34,691 bases of DNA from Rhodothermales bacterium (GTDB lineage: Bacteria > Bacteroidota > Rhodothermia > Rhodothermales > JABDKH01), in assembly GCA_013002345.1 (NCBI GenBank), contig JABDKH010000277.1:1-34691 (forward strand). Direction: 5' to 3'. Position numbers and translations under genes: made by a program. The notes beneath the pieces were generated by a model, which saw only the letters and a list, made by a program, of their open reading frames with translations, was not told the origin of the DNA and did no database searches. Position 1 is the first letter of the stretch; every line of letters starts with the position of its first letter. Positions 9,526 through 17,441 of the stretch are shown here, in pieces.

Positions 9526-9768
9526 GCGGTGCTGCGAAATTACGGTTTGTGTTCAAGCTGATGCGGTCGTTCGAACATGACGTAACGACCCGGTACCTGA
9601 CCGGGACCGACCACAATAGTAGACACGACTGAAGGTGTTATTCGTTCCTTTTGAGGCTGAAACACGCGTTACGCATGCAGGTCGGCTCGTGGACTGCGAT
9701 TTGTAATGGGTGTACACAGGACTAACGCCGGGACTGCGATCAACGTGAATCAAAGAAAGGTGAACATC
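9526..9768. promoter_or_regulatory. Divergent intergenic region with dyad and direct repeats
   Basis: This 243-nt gap separates the DUF971 gene (leftward) and the lipoprotein gene (rightward), so it must hold both promoters. It contains a 17-bp inverted repeat at 9589-9605 (CCCGGT, 5-nt spacer, ACCGGG). It also has two exact copies of GGACTGCGAT at 9691-9700 and 9731-9740, exactly 40 bp apart, between the dyad and the lipoprotein start. I could not identify a convincing Bacteroidota -7/-33 promoter. No ORF with support lies inside. Confidence 0.45.
9756..9763 (+). promoter_or_regulatory. Shine-Dalgarno of lipoprotein gene
   Basis: A purine-rich AAAGGTGA-type sequence ends about 5-7 nt before the ATG at 9769. 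It decides the start: the longer in-frame ATG at 9706 has no such site and would put 21 polar residues before the signal peptide. Confidence 0.65.
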
Positions 9769-10299
9769 ATGCGCACTGCAATAACAAGTATACTGGGCGC
9801 GCTCGCGATGGTCCTCATGGTGGGCTGTGAATCAACGATAGTTGAGCAAGGGCCTCCTGGGCCGCGCGGGCTGGACGGACGGGACGGCAACGCAAACGTC
9901 TTCTCTCTGAACTTCGACTTCACGATGGCGGATGCCATCATCAACGGCAAGGTAGCGTCTGCTCAGTTTGACGTTCCCGGTATCACGCCGAGCGTCGTCG
10001 ACGAAGGAGCTGTTCTTGTGTTCTTTCGCGAGCAGGGGACATGGACTGCGCTGCCCTACACCTTCGGATTCGATAATCCTGACATCCAAGCTGTGGATTT
10101 CCTCGTGACGTTCGGATACGGATACGACGACGGCTTTCTGGAGGTCTTCTACGAGGCATCCGCAGAAGGCGTGAGTCTGGAAGACATGCCGGATCGGGAG
10201 ATGAAGGCGGTTGTGATCGACGGATTCCCCATGTCCAAGGCCGGCATCGACCTGACGGACTACGAGGCGGTCAAGGCCTTCTTGCACCTGGCTGACTAG
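9769..10299 (+). CDS. Small lipoprotein with collagen-like Gly-X-Y stretch
   Basis: A 176-aa predicted lipoprotein of unknown function. The N-terminus is a type II signal peptide: R2, a hydrophobic core of residues 4-18, and a lipobox-like LMVGC with C20 as lipidated cysteine. Immediately after the anchor, glycines at 28, 31, 34, 37 and 40 form five Gly-X-Y triplets (GPPGPRGLDGRDG), a short collagen-like stalk. The remaining ~130 residues look like a compact globular domain rich in aromatic and acidic residues. Similar small lipoproteins with a Gly-X-Y linker are common in Bacteroidota, without known function. A stem followed by TTTT about 45 nt downstream is a likely terminator, so the gene appears monocistronic. 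I see no enzyme motif. Confidence 0.75.
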   Translation: MRTAITSILGALAMVLMVGCESTIVEQGPPGPRGLDGRDGNANVFSLNFDFTMADAIINGKVASAQFDVPGITPSVVDEGAVLVFFREQGTWTALPYTFGFDNPDIQAVDFLVTFGYGYDDGFLEVFYEASAEGVSLEDMPDREMKAVVIDGFPMSKAGIDLTDYEAVKAFLHLAD

Positions 10300-10344
10300 T
10301 CTGACCGGAACTGAATAGTCGCTGGCCCCCCTTCAGCGACTTGC

Positions 10345-10392
10345 TGCGGCGCACTGGATTGTCTCTGACATGACGGTGCGCCGCACTCTTTT
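10345..10392 (+). terminator. Probable intrinsic terminator after the lipoprotein gene
   Basis: A perfect 10-bp stem, TGCGGCGCAC (10345-10354) with GTGCGCCGCA (10376-10385), encloses a 21-nt loop and is followed by CTCTTTT. The loop is large and the T-tract short, so this is moderate rather than strong. Confidence 0.55.
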
Positions 10393-10501
10393 GCCGCTAA
10401 ATTCGGCGCAGGGCAGAGGCTACGAGGTCCTTTCCCGTCGTTCCCGGCTCCCGAATGTCAATGCCCTCGAAATCGCCCTGCCTGGCGCTCACGCGCCCCT
10501 C

Positions 10502-10523
10502 CGGCATCTCAAATGCCGTTTTT
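10502..10523 (+). terminator. Terminator-like hairpin with T5 inside the leader
   Basis: Stem CGGCAT (10502-10507) and ATGCCG (10513-10518) with loop CTCAA, directly followed by TTTTT (10519-10523). It lies 80 nt before the small ORF and about 110 nt past the preceding terminator. It would end a short transcript there, as an attenuator or the 3' end of a small RNA. Confidence 0.5.
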
Positions 10524-10604
10524 CGACTGGTCTTCGGACCTATAGAAATACCTCGTCTCGCCGATAACACCATCAGTTGTCGCGCAGACCCAGACGAGAT
10601 AAGC

Positions 10605-10793
10605 ATGACCAACGAGAACTATGGCCACGAGAGTAGTACGCAACGTGGCAATTCACCGCACTTGCGCCGCTTTCTGTCGACCTTTTTCAGGACGGCTCTC
10701 GACGAATATCGAGAAGCGGGATGCCCGTTCGGAAAACACGTTGACGCCATGCTGATCTGGTTCGAGTACAACCAGAAGACGACCGACAACTAG
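10605..10793 (+). CDS. Unknown 62-aa protein
   Basis: A short ORF that I do not recognise. The product starts with a polar stretch (MTNENYGHESS), then a basic-aromatic helix-like segment (LRRFLSTFFRTALDEY), a single cysteine in AGCPFGKHVDAML and an aromatic tail WFEYNQKTTDN. It has no signal peptide or membrane segment. The frame is open back to 10455, but I chose the ATG at 10605 because the upstream part spans the hairpins. Support comes from context: it is the only sensible ORF between a structured leader and a strong intrinsic terminator 43 nt after its stop. Alternatives are a non-coding transcript or chance. Confidence 0.5.
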   Translation: MTNENYGHESSTQRGNSPHLRRFLSTFFRTALDEYREAGCPFGKHVDAMLIWFEYNQKTTDN

Positions 10794-10835
10794 TCAATCC
10801 GAATAGAGTCCACCTTGTGCTATGACGGGTGTTGT

Positions 10836-10874
10836 GAAGCCCCGGCCGATTGTTCGGTCGGGGCTTCTTTCTTT
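10836..10874 (+). terminator. Strong intrinsic terminator
   Basis: A near-perfect 14-bp stem: GAAGCCCCG (10836-10844) pairs with CGGGGCTTC (10859-10867). It continues through a G-T wobble and CCGA/TCGG to a 4-nt loop (10850-10853) and is followed by TTTCTTT. It sits 43 nt after the 62-aa ORF and faces the end of the convergent envelope operon; the T-tract exists only in the + orientation. Confidence 0.9.
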
Positions 10875-10906
10875 ACTCAGAATGGTGCCAGGGATTTGTT
10901 CGAAGC

Positions 10907-10929
10907 GGCTGGGCCGCGAATTCGCAGCC
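10907..10929. repeat. Inverted repeat with embedded 10-bp palindrome at operon end
   Basis: GGCTG (10907-10911) pairs with CAGCC (10925-10929), and between them lies the palindrome GCGAATTCGC (10916-10925). It is 26-48 nt past the last stop of the leftward operon (10955), where a 3' end would be expected, but has no T-tract on that strand. Confidence 0.4.
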
Positions 10930-10954
10930 ACGCTACTCGACGATCGCACCAGAC

Positions 10955-12193
10955 TCAGCGCGTGACAATGAGTTTTAGAACGTGCGACGTCCCGCTACTG
11001 GACGTTGTCCGCACGAAATAAACACCGCTGCCGAGTTCGTCGGTTGGAAGGATGTGAGTCCCGCCTGATTGAAGAGACAATCTGGCATATCGCCTCCGAC
11101 CAAGCACATCAAACACCTCGATCAGCAGAGCGACCGGATCGTCGGCCCGGAGAGTCAGCTGCCCTCCGGAATGCACCGGATTTGGGTACAGGGCGGTCTC
11201 TTGCGATCCGCGCCGGGGAACAGCCGGCACGTCAATCCCAACCGGGGAGGGTCGGGCCAGGCGTCCCATGACGGGCAGATGGTCGGACGTTGTGAAGACA
11301 TAAGCGGGGTCCGACAGCAACTCATTCAGCGGAGCCTGACTGCCTGACTTGAACACCGGAAAGACCTCGTTGGTAATCACGATGTGGTCGATAGGAGATC
11401 CACTCCGACATGAGTTGTCGTTGCCGCACCACGTGTTCGTGTTGTCGTCGTGAAATGTGCGGGTCACGGTTAGATAGCCGGCCTCATCGCTTACGAAGTT
11501 CGCGTACGGTGACGGAAGGCCGCCGCGGATGGATCCCTCAAGAAGATCGTTGTAGTCACCCAGGATGACTACAGGATCGTCAAAGAGACTGGAAAAATCG
11601 ATGTGATTTTTGAGATAGCCCGAGGCACGAACCCGTCTTTCGTAGGATGACTGGTCATCGAAGGCTTTCATGTGAATCGTAATGAAAGTGACCGTCATGG
11701 CGGTGTCGGGCAGACTGATCCTGGCCCGGAGAAGAAACGGAGGTCTGCCGGCGAAATCAGAATCGAATTGCGTCAGTATTTCCTGGACAGACAACGCGCT
11801 AACAATGTCGGACTTGAAGATGTAGCCCACTCGAAGACTGGAAGGCGTTGGCGCAAGACGCCCCTCGTATCCCGCTCCCACCTCGTTCACAAGATCGTTG
11901 AAGGCAGACTCATCGGCGATCTCCTGCACGGCCCACAGGTCGATCTGGGATTCGCGAATGATCGTCGCCGCATTCGTTAGCTGACGCGCCTCGTTGGACG
12001 GCCCGCCGCCGGTATTCCCGAACTGCTCAATGTTCCAGGTGGCGAACTCAAAAGCTGCTTCCGTGCCCTTGTCGGGTACCGTCTGAGCTGCGCTCGCGAT
12101 TGCGGTCGCAGTCGCCAGAAGAATCGTGATACACAGAATTACCAGCCGGGAGATGCGGCGCCGCTGGGGCAGATCGTGGGGCTGGCTACTCAA
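10955..12193 (-). CDS. T9SS-secreted endonuclease/exonuclease/phosphatase (EEP) enzyme
   Basis: A 412-aa exported hydrolase. Residues 1-36 are a signal peptide (RRRISR then a hydrophobic core). Residues 48-312 form an EEP (DNase I-like) domain: WNIEQF (53-58), WAVQE with E91, IHMKA (~173), GDYND (212-216), PIDH (267-270) and the catalytic SDHLP (303-307). A cysteine pair (C256, C262) may form a disulfide. The C-terminus (~333-412) is a T9SS type A sorting domain: ALYPNP, VFDVLGRRR, GSGVYFVR. Substrate cannot be told; the superfamily cuts DNA, RNA, phospholipids or inositol phosphates. The start is TTG at 12193: an in-frame TAA lies four codons upstream and no ATG or GTG precedes the signal peptide. 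It overlaps the upstream stop by 8 nt, so coupled translation is likely. Confidence 0.85.
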   Translation of the reverse strand: MSSQPHDLPQRRRISRLVILCITILLATATAIASAAQTVPDKGTEAAFEFATWNIEQFGNTGGGPSNEARQLTNAATIIRESQIDLWAVQEIADESAFNDLVNEVGAGYEGRLAPTPSSLRVGYIFKSDIVSALSVQEILTQFDSDFAGRPPFLLRARISLPDTAMTVTFITIHMKAFDDQSSYERRVRASGYLKNHIDFSSLFDDPVVILGDYNDLLEGSIRGGLPSPYANFVSDEAGYLTVTRTFHDDNTNTWCGNDNSCRSGSPIDHIVITNEVFPVFKSGSQAPLNELLSDPAYVFTTSDHLPVMGRLARPSPVGIDVPAVPRRGSQETALYPNPVHSGGQLTLRADDPVALLIEVFDVLGRRRYARLSLQSGGTHILPTDELGSGVYFVRTTSSSGTSHVLKLIVTR

Positions 12194-13457
12194 AATCTGT
12201 GTTTAGTCGAAATCTCGAAATGCGGTTGTTGCCGGTGTCCGCTACGTAGACAATTCGATCACCGTACGCGACACCCTCCGGGGAATTGAACTGGCGCGAG
12301 CCGCTGCCCGTTCCGCCGAACGAGACGACGACCGGTTTTGTACTGCGGGCCCCTGCCGGGGGAGCCACACCCTCAACGCCACCGGTCGTGAAAACAAACA
12401 AACTGTCCTTCGCCGCATCGACAACGAACCAGTACTGGGTGTTGTCGCCTGCAAACGCAACATCCGATGGTCGTTCAAACTTGAACTCCTCGTACAGAAA
12501 TCCGTCTCCGCGAGTCGTGTCGCCAACCACCTGCAGTTTTCGCGTGTCGGGCTCATATGAAATGCCGTCGGGGGTCACGACCGCGAGAATGGAAAGCACA
12601 TTGAACCGAAGCCGTTGTCCTGGATTGGCTTCCTGGACGACGACAAGGTTCTTGCTGTCCGCAAAGAAATCACGCTGCGGCGGTTGCACGAACGTCATGA
12701 CGTCCGCGGGATTCAGCGAACTCCGGAGACCGTCTCGAAGCGGATTCAAAGGCAGTGACTGCGTATTGATACCGTCGAACGTGAACTCCAGGACAGCGTT
12801 ATGCGGCAAGATGACACTTCGTTCGTTGTTGACCGGTCCACGCCGCGATACATAGATGTTGTTGTTGAACAGGATCGCGACGCCGGTGAATGCTACCCCC
12901 TCGTCGGTGTCGAGCGGGTCCGGAAGACTGAACTTTCGCGAGTCGTCGTCGAACGGGTGCCAGAGGCGGAGGTCCAGTCGGGGCAGCCCCGTCGTTACGC
13001 CCGCGTATCGCGCTACAACCGGCAAAGTCCACGTGCGTCCGTTCAGGAATGTGTCTCGCTTCGCGGTGACATACACGTTGAGCTTGCGGTCCTGGACTAC
13101 CGATGTGGCTCCTCCCGGTATGGAGATGAAGTTGGCGGGCCGCCCGGCTCGGTCGAGGACGTGCAGCCCTCTGCTGTCCGTCACATAGATCAACTCGTCG
13201 TATCCGAAATAGATATCGCTGGGTTCGACGAGCGGCATCCCGTCGCCGCCTGTCGAAAAGAACGGGACGAGCGCCACGTACTCCACCTCATTGAAGAGGC
13301 CCGGCTCCGATCTTCCGGCGTCGAAGATCTCTTCGGTCGTGTCATCTGATTTCGAGCCGAAGATCGCATCGCAACCTGCGAGTACAACAAGCGCAAGGGC
13401 AGCAGCCGCCACATAGCGGATCCGTCCATGTCTTGTCCGGCGTATCGTCATTGCCAT
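12186..13457 (-). CDS. NHL-type beta-propeller lipoprotein
   Basis: A 423-aa predicted lipoprotein. The signal peptide has arginines at 6, 7, 9, 12 and 14, a hydrophobic core at 16-27 and lipobox LAGC with C29. The body is built of repeated beta-propeller blades, seen as recurring phrases: PSDIYFGYDELIYVTDSRG, VQDRKLNVYVTA, RPSDVAFAG and the final NHL-like PEGVAYGDRIVYVADTGNN. Such propellers bind partners or ligands and are rarely enzymes. The ORF extends to a TTG at 13475, one base after the upstream stop, but I prefer the ATG at 13457. A GGAAGAA purine run (spaced a little wide) precedes it, and it puts the basic residues right before the hydrophobic core. It sits between the PorV-type gene and the EEP gene and overlaps the latter by 8 nt, suggesting a scaffold role in the same assembly. 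Confidence 0.8.
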   Translation of the reverse strand: MAMTIRRTRHGRIRYVAAAALALVVLAGCDAIFGSKSDDTTEEIFDAGRSEPGLFNEVEYVALVPFFSTGGDGMPLVEPSDIYFGYDELIYVTDSRGLHVLDRAGRPANFISIPGGATSVVQDRKLNVYVTAKRDTFLNGRTWTLPVVARYAGVTTGLPRLDLRLWHPFDDDSRKFSLPDPLDTDEGVAFTGVAILFNNNIYVSRRGPVNNERSVILPHNAVLEFTFDGINTQSLPLNPLRDGLRSSLNPADVMTFVQPPQRDFFADSKNLVVVQEANPGQRLRFNVLSILAVVTPDGISYEPDTRKLQVVGDTTRGDGFLYEEFKFERPSDVAFAGDNTQYWFVVDAAKDSLFVFTTGGVEGVAPPAGARSTKPVVVSFGGTGSGSRQFNSPEGVAYGDRIVYVADTGNNRISRFRLNTDFE

Positions 13458-13476
13458 GTCGTTGCGTTCTTCCAAC

Positions 13477-14499
13477 TCAAAGTGAAACGTTCAAGCCTAC
13501 ACGATGGACGGTGCCGAGTCTGGTTAGGCGACTGAATCCGTAGTCAAACCTGAGATCCCGTCCGAAATACGGGATGTTGATTCCGGCGCCAAAACTCGGA
13601 ATGTCATACTCCTCGATTCCGAACCGATATCCTGCGCGCAGCACCAGGATCTGATTCCAGATGTACTCGACGCCCACGTTCCAATTCTCAGCGTTGTCGT
13701 TCGGGTTATTCAACTGGGCCGAGACAATCAGGTCGTTCGCCTCCTGTCCGCGCAAAAGCTCATACGAAAAACCAAGGAGGAACGTCGTTGGCGGCGTGAT
13801 GCTATCGAATTTGTCCTCCACGACCGGCACGGGGCTGCCTATCACAACGCGATCGATTTCACCGGACGGTGTTCCGTCGAGACCAAAGTTCCGCACCGCC
13901 ACACCCATCGCGGCTCCCGTATTTCCAACCGCGTAATAGATGCCCAGATCAAAGAGCACCGTGCTGGTCGAAATACCGGCGCTACTCTCTCTGACATATT
14001 TGGCCGTGACGCCGTAACTGAACAGGTCGGTAAGGCTCTGTGAAAACGTCAGTCCGGCTGCCAGGTCACGGAACGTGAATGTCTCCCCGGTCCCGAAAGG
14101 CTGGAACTCGGTCGTCACATCCATCTCACCCGAACTCAACGTCTGTACGCTGGCACCGATGGCGAAATTGCTGCCCTTCGGTTTGAAAGTTGCCGCAAGA
14201 AACTCCATGTTCACATCGGTGAAATAGGCGGTGTGGCTCGCGCTCAACTGGAAGAACTCTGTCTTGGCCGCGAGGGCGGGGTTCCAGAACAGAGCCGACG
14301 CATCGCTCGCATTTGCTACCACCGTCTCGCCCATTGCCGCCGACCTGCCGTCGACAGCGATCTTCAAAAACTGGAAACCCGACGTTCCCGCACGGTCGCC
14401 GCCGAAGGACGGGAGTATCTGAGCAGTCGCGTCCGACACGCATATCGCCGCCAGCGCAAGGACGGCCACGATTGAGATATGTCTGGCTGGTCTCGTCAC
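13477..14499 (-). CDS. PorV/PorQ-family outer-membrane protein
   Basis: A 340-aa protein with signal peptide (residues 1-26, ending SDATAQ) and an outer-membrane beta-barrel of the PorV/PorQ (UPF0164) type related to FadL. Family marks include the N-terminal GTSGFQFLKIAVDGRSAAMG, the asparagine-proline in LFWNPAL, and later barrel strands such as NVGVEYIWNQILVLRAGY, GAGINIPYFGRDLRFDYGF and the terminal aromatic-poor strand HRVGLNVSL. PorV shuttles cargo from the T9SS translocon to the attachment complex; relatives elsewhere in genomes are lineage-specific. Encoded among three T9SS cargo genes, it may serve these proteins specifically. The start is GTG at 14499, sharing one base with the receptor stop (TAGTG). 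Confidence 0.85.
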   Translation of the reverse strand: MTRPARHISIVAVLALAAICVSDATAQILPSFGGDRAGTSGFQFLKIAVDGRSAAMGETVVANASDASALFWNPALAAKTEFFQLSASHTAYFTDVNMEFLAATFKPKGSNFAIGASVQTLSSGEMDVTTEFQPFGTGETFTFRDLAAGLTFSQSLTDLFSYGVTAKYVRESSAGISTSTVLFDLGIYYAVGNTGAAMGVAVRNFGLDGTPSGEIDRVVIGSPVPVVEDKFDSITPPTTFLLGFSYELLRGQEANDLIVSAQLNNPNDNAENWNVGVEYIWNQILVLRAGYRFGIEEYDIPSFGAGINIPYFGRDLRFDYGFSRLTRLGTVHRVGLNVSL

Positions 14500-17441
14500 T
14501 AGAATCGATATGAAAGCCCAAGCATCAGGTGACGCTGGGGAAGGAAGCGGGCGGGATTGAAGGGAGGAAGACCGCCGGAAGTGGGATCCTCGTATCTCGG
14601 ATCGCGGGTGCCTGCGCCGACATCGAACGACGGGTCATCTCTCAAGGCAGCAAAGTCTGTCGTCGACGGGTCAACATCCGGATAGGCTGTTCCCGTAACC
14701 GGATTGACAATGATCGAATTCTTCTGGTCAAAGAGATTTGTTACCTCAAGCGAGATCGTCAGGTCTCCGCCCCAGATATCTATCCTGCGCTGAAGGTTCA
14801 GATCGAACCAGAGCCACGGATCTCCAATCTCGGAGAACCGGTCGGCAGGATCCTGGCTTCGTTCGTAGATCGGTCTCCAGTCCTGCTCTCCCGTAAACGG
14901 ATTTACCTCGCGGCCCTTGAATTCGACCGGCGTATATCTCTGGCCGCTACGGAACGTGCCAGCCACGTACAGCTTCAGCCGATTCAGGCCAGGGATCCCG
15001 AACAGCGGCCGATCGCTGTCATGCGAAAACGTCGTGTTCACCTTCAAGTCGATCGGTCGATCCCACGCCAGAGGTGTCTCGAAGGTGTTGTCAATGTCAC
15101 CGCGCGCCAGAAACTGAGCGAGCGCATCGTTATTCGTCGAACTCAAACCGGTTGCTTTTGAGAATGACCCTGACACCTGCCCCTGAAACCACTTTCCGAT
15201 GCGCTTCAGATAGCTCGCCTCGATGCCGCGGACGCGCGCAAAATCACCGTTCACTCTGAATGCTCGCGTAGTCTCCCGTCCCGTCGGATCCTTGATGATC
15301 ACACTCTCGACCGTGATGAAGTCGAACTTGTCGCGCCAGAACGCTGCTACGTTCAACACATCGTTGCTCGAGAACTGATTGCGCAGCCCGAGCTCGTATG
15401 AGATGTCGACCTCGGGGTCAAGGTTGGGATTGCCGAGGTCCGCAAAGAAACTCCGATCCTGAAAGAACGGATCCAGTCCGGTGTAGACGAACGTTGGATG
15501 CGGGACTTTCGTCGAGTGTCCATAGTTGAAGAACAGGACTCTGTTCTCCTGGATGGGGAAGGAGACTCTGATCTTCGGGAGCAGTCGCAGTTTGTATCGA
15601 AGTCCGAACAGCTTGAACGTGTCGTTGCGGTAAGCTTCCCGGATACCGTCCAGGATGGGAGCGCGCTCATCGTCGATCAGGTCATCGACGTACTTGCCGG
15701 GCGCCCAGTATTCCAGTCGTGCTCCCGCGTTAGCGATCAGGCCCCGGTAGCGAATCTGGTGTGTGGCGAACAGTGCACCACGCCGCGGCTTTACCCTCCA
15801 GATATCGGAGCTTTCACCAAGACGATTCGTCTGCGTCGCACTTTCGTCGTCACCGATCGGTGCACCGACCCACGGTCGTATCACATCGATCCACTGGTAG
15901 TCGTTGAATTTGGCGTCGATGCCGGCGGTCGTTCGGTGGTTCTTGGAGACAGAAAAACGAGTGTACGTACCGTGCAGCGTGTACTCCTCCGCGAAGTGAT
16001 CGTGGAATCGTGTCGCTATTCCCCCGTTGTTTACTAGACCCGGACCGGGGAGCACAAACAGCGCATTGGGATTGACCGGTTGACCGTCTTCGCCGACGAA
16101 GATATTGGCCGGATATGTGACAATACTCTCGGGATCGAGCTCGGTATCAACACTCAGCGGCCTCCACGGTCGGCCGTTGGCGTCCGAACGAAGTTTCGTG
16201 AAAAGCCGGCTGACCTGGACGTCGTAGAACGACTGGTCGTTGAGTACGTGAGACCACTTTACATAGCCGATGATATTGTCGTGCGTATAGGTGTTCGCAT
16301 TATCCGGGTCCAGAACAAACGCGTACTGGAATCCAGGCGTTACGACGGCGTCGTTACCAGTGACCTGCAACATCCGGGTGTTCTGATTGACCGTTAGCGA
16401 TCGCTGGTAGGAGACCTGGATTCTTTTCCCCGGCAGAACATCGTATGAAAGCTTTGAGATGCCGCTCCAGCGATTGCCGGTACGAGGCATGAAGAAGTCG
16501 CCGTCGATCAATGACGATTGAACCTGATCCGGCGTGGCCGTCTGGCGCGTGAAGCCGTCTGAGATCTGAACCTGGCCCGAAAGGAAGAAACGAAGTTTGC
16601 CCTTGACGATCGGACCACTGACATTCAGTTCGTAGATGTCCTCCCCGAAGTTGGCGCGGCCATCGCTATTAAATCCGAGGCCATCTCTCTTGTGAGAGAA
16701 GTAGCCCGCAAAACGGTCGGAGCCGTCCTGCGTCTGTACAGAGACGACACCAGAAGTCACGTCTCCAAACTCAGCTCCCACGCCACCGGTCGTAACCTCG
16801 ATTTCACTGAACGCGTTGGATCCGATGTCCAGACCGAAGCCCGTCCCCGCCAGGGGGTCCTTTGCGGATACGCCATCGACCATGAACCCGGTTTCCTCCG
16901 CACGACCACCACGGATATACAGGCCTGTCGGGTCACGAATCACACCGACCTGGGTGGCGACTGCGGACTGTACGTCGCGAAGCGGCGCCACCTCCAGCTG
17001 TTCCTTCGTGATGGCGAACGTGCTCGTCGACTGCTCCACGTCGAGCAGGGGCCGCTCACCAATAATGACGATCTCATCCTCGGCCGATAGCACCGACTCG
17101 TTGAGCGTGGCATTGAGAACCGTTTCGGCTCCATCTCGAACCGCTATTCCTGTAAACAGCTTGGTCTCGAATCCGATGTAGGAAAACTTGATCGAATACT
17201 GTCCGCCCCGGACTGACGGAATCGTATAGCGACCCTGAAGATCCGTAGCAGCTCCTTTGGCCGACCCCACGACAATCACGTTCACGCCTATCAAAGACTC
17301 GCCCGATGTCTCATCCGTGACGGTTCCGCGGATACTGCCCTGCGCGACAGCTTCGAGCGGACCTGCCAGAGCCAACAGGGCCGCCAGCAGCATGAGCTGC
17401 CGTGTGGCTACCAGAAACCCGCTATGAATGGAGTGCATCAT
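14499..17441 (-). CDS. TonB-dependent receptor with carboxypeptidase-regulatory domain
   Basis: A 980-aa SusC/CirA-like outer-membrane transporter. A signal peptide (residues 1-34, ending LEAVAQG) is followed by a CarboxypepD_reg-like domain (~36-120: GSIRGTVTDETSGESLIGVN, then DLQGRYTIPSVRGGQYSIK). The plug (~130-245) carries GLYIRGGRAEETGFMVDGV and SAFSEIEV-type text with GAEFGDVTSGVVSVQT. The rest is a 22-strand-type barrel ending in LMLGLSYRF, whose terminal phenylalanine is the usual barrel assembly signal. It imports a ligand using TonB energy. No SusD lipoprotein gene is adjacent, so this is not a standard glycan locus. I chose ATG at 17441, overlapping the upstream TGA by 4 nt (ATGA); the frame runs 59 codons further, but that stretch is cysteine- and arginine-rich and lies over the neighbour's coding end. 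Confidence 0.9.
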   Translation of the reverse strand: MMHSIHSGFLVATRQLMLLAALLALAGPLEAVAQGSIRGTVTDETSGESLIGVNVIVVGSAKGAATDLQGRYTIPSVRGGQYSIKFSYIGFETKLFTGIAVRDGAETVLNATLNESVLSAEDEIVIIGERPLLDVEQSTSTFAITKEQLEVAPLRDVQSAVATQVGVIRDPTGLYIRGGRAEETGFMVDGVSAKDPLAGTGFGLDIGSNAFSEIEVTTGGVGAEFGDVTSGVVSVQTQDGSDRFAGYFSHKRDGLGFNSDGRANFGEDIYELNVSGPIVKGKLRFFLSGQVQISDGFTRQTATPDQVQSSLIDGDFFMPRTGNRWSGISKLSYDVLPGKRIQVSYQRSLTVNQNTRMLQVTGNDAVVTPGFQYAFVLDPDNANTYTHDNIIGYVKWSHVLNDQSFYDVQVSRLFTKLRSDANGRPWRPLSVDTELDPESIVTYPANIFVGEDGQPVNPNALFVLPGPGLVNNGGIATRFHDHFAEEYTLHGTYTRFSVSKNHRTTAGIDAKFNDYQWIDVIRPWVGAPIGDDESATQTNRLGESSDIWRVKPRRGALFATHQIRYRGLIANAGARLEYWAPGKYVDDLIDDERAPILDGIREAYRNDTFKLFGLRYKLRLLPKIRVSFPIQENRVLFFNYGHSTKVPHPTFVYTGLDPFFQDRSFFADLGNPNLDPEVDISYELGLRNQFSSNDVLNVAAFWRDKFDFITVESVIIKDPTGRETTRAFRVNGDFARVRGIEASYLKRIGKWFQGQVSGSFSKATGLSSTNNDALAQFLARGDIDNTFETPLAWDRPIDLKVNTTFSHDSDRPLFGIPGLNRLKLYVAGTFRSGQRYTPVEFKGREVNPFTGEQDWRPIYERSQDPADRFSEIGDPWLWFDLNLQRRIDIWGGDLTISLEVTNLFDQKNSIIVNPVTGTAYPDVDPSTTDFAALRDDPSFDVGAGTRDPRYEDPTSGGLPPFNPARFLPQRHLMLGLSYRF

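Larger units (their letters stand above)
10300..10604 (+). promoter_or_regulatory. Structured leader region upstream of the 62-aa ORF
   Basis: This 305-nt gap has no protein gene but holds several RNA-like structures in series. They are: the lipoprotein terminator; a stem CGGCAT/ATGCCG followed by TTTTT (10502-10523); a GGTC-TTCG-GACC hairpin with a UUCG tetraloop (10529-10540); and a 7-bp pairing CTCGTCT (10552-10558) with AGACGAG (10592-10598). The last pairing ends 6 nt before the ATG at 10605 and would mask the only purine-rich sequence there. Order and spacing resemble an attenuator or translational switch. No known riboswitch class was recognised. Confidence 0.45.
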
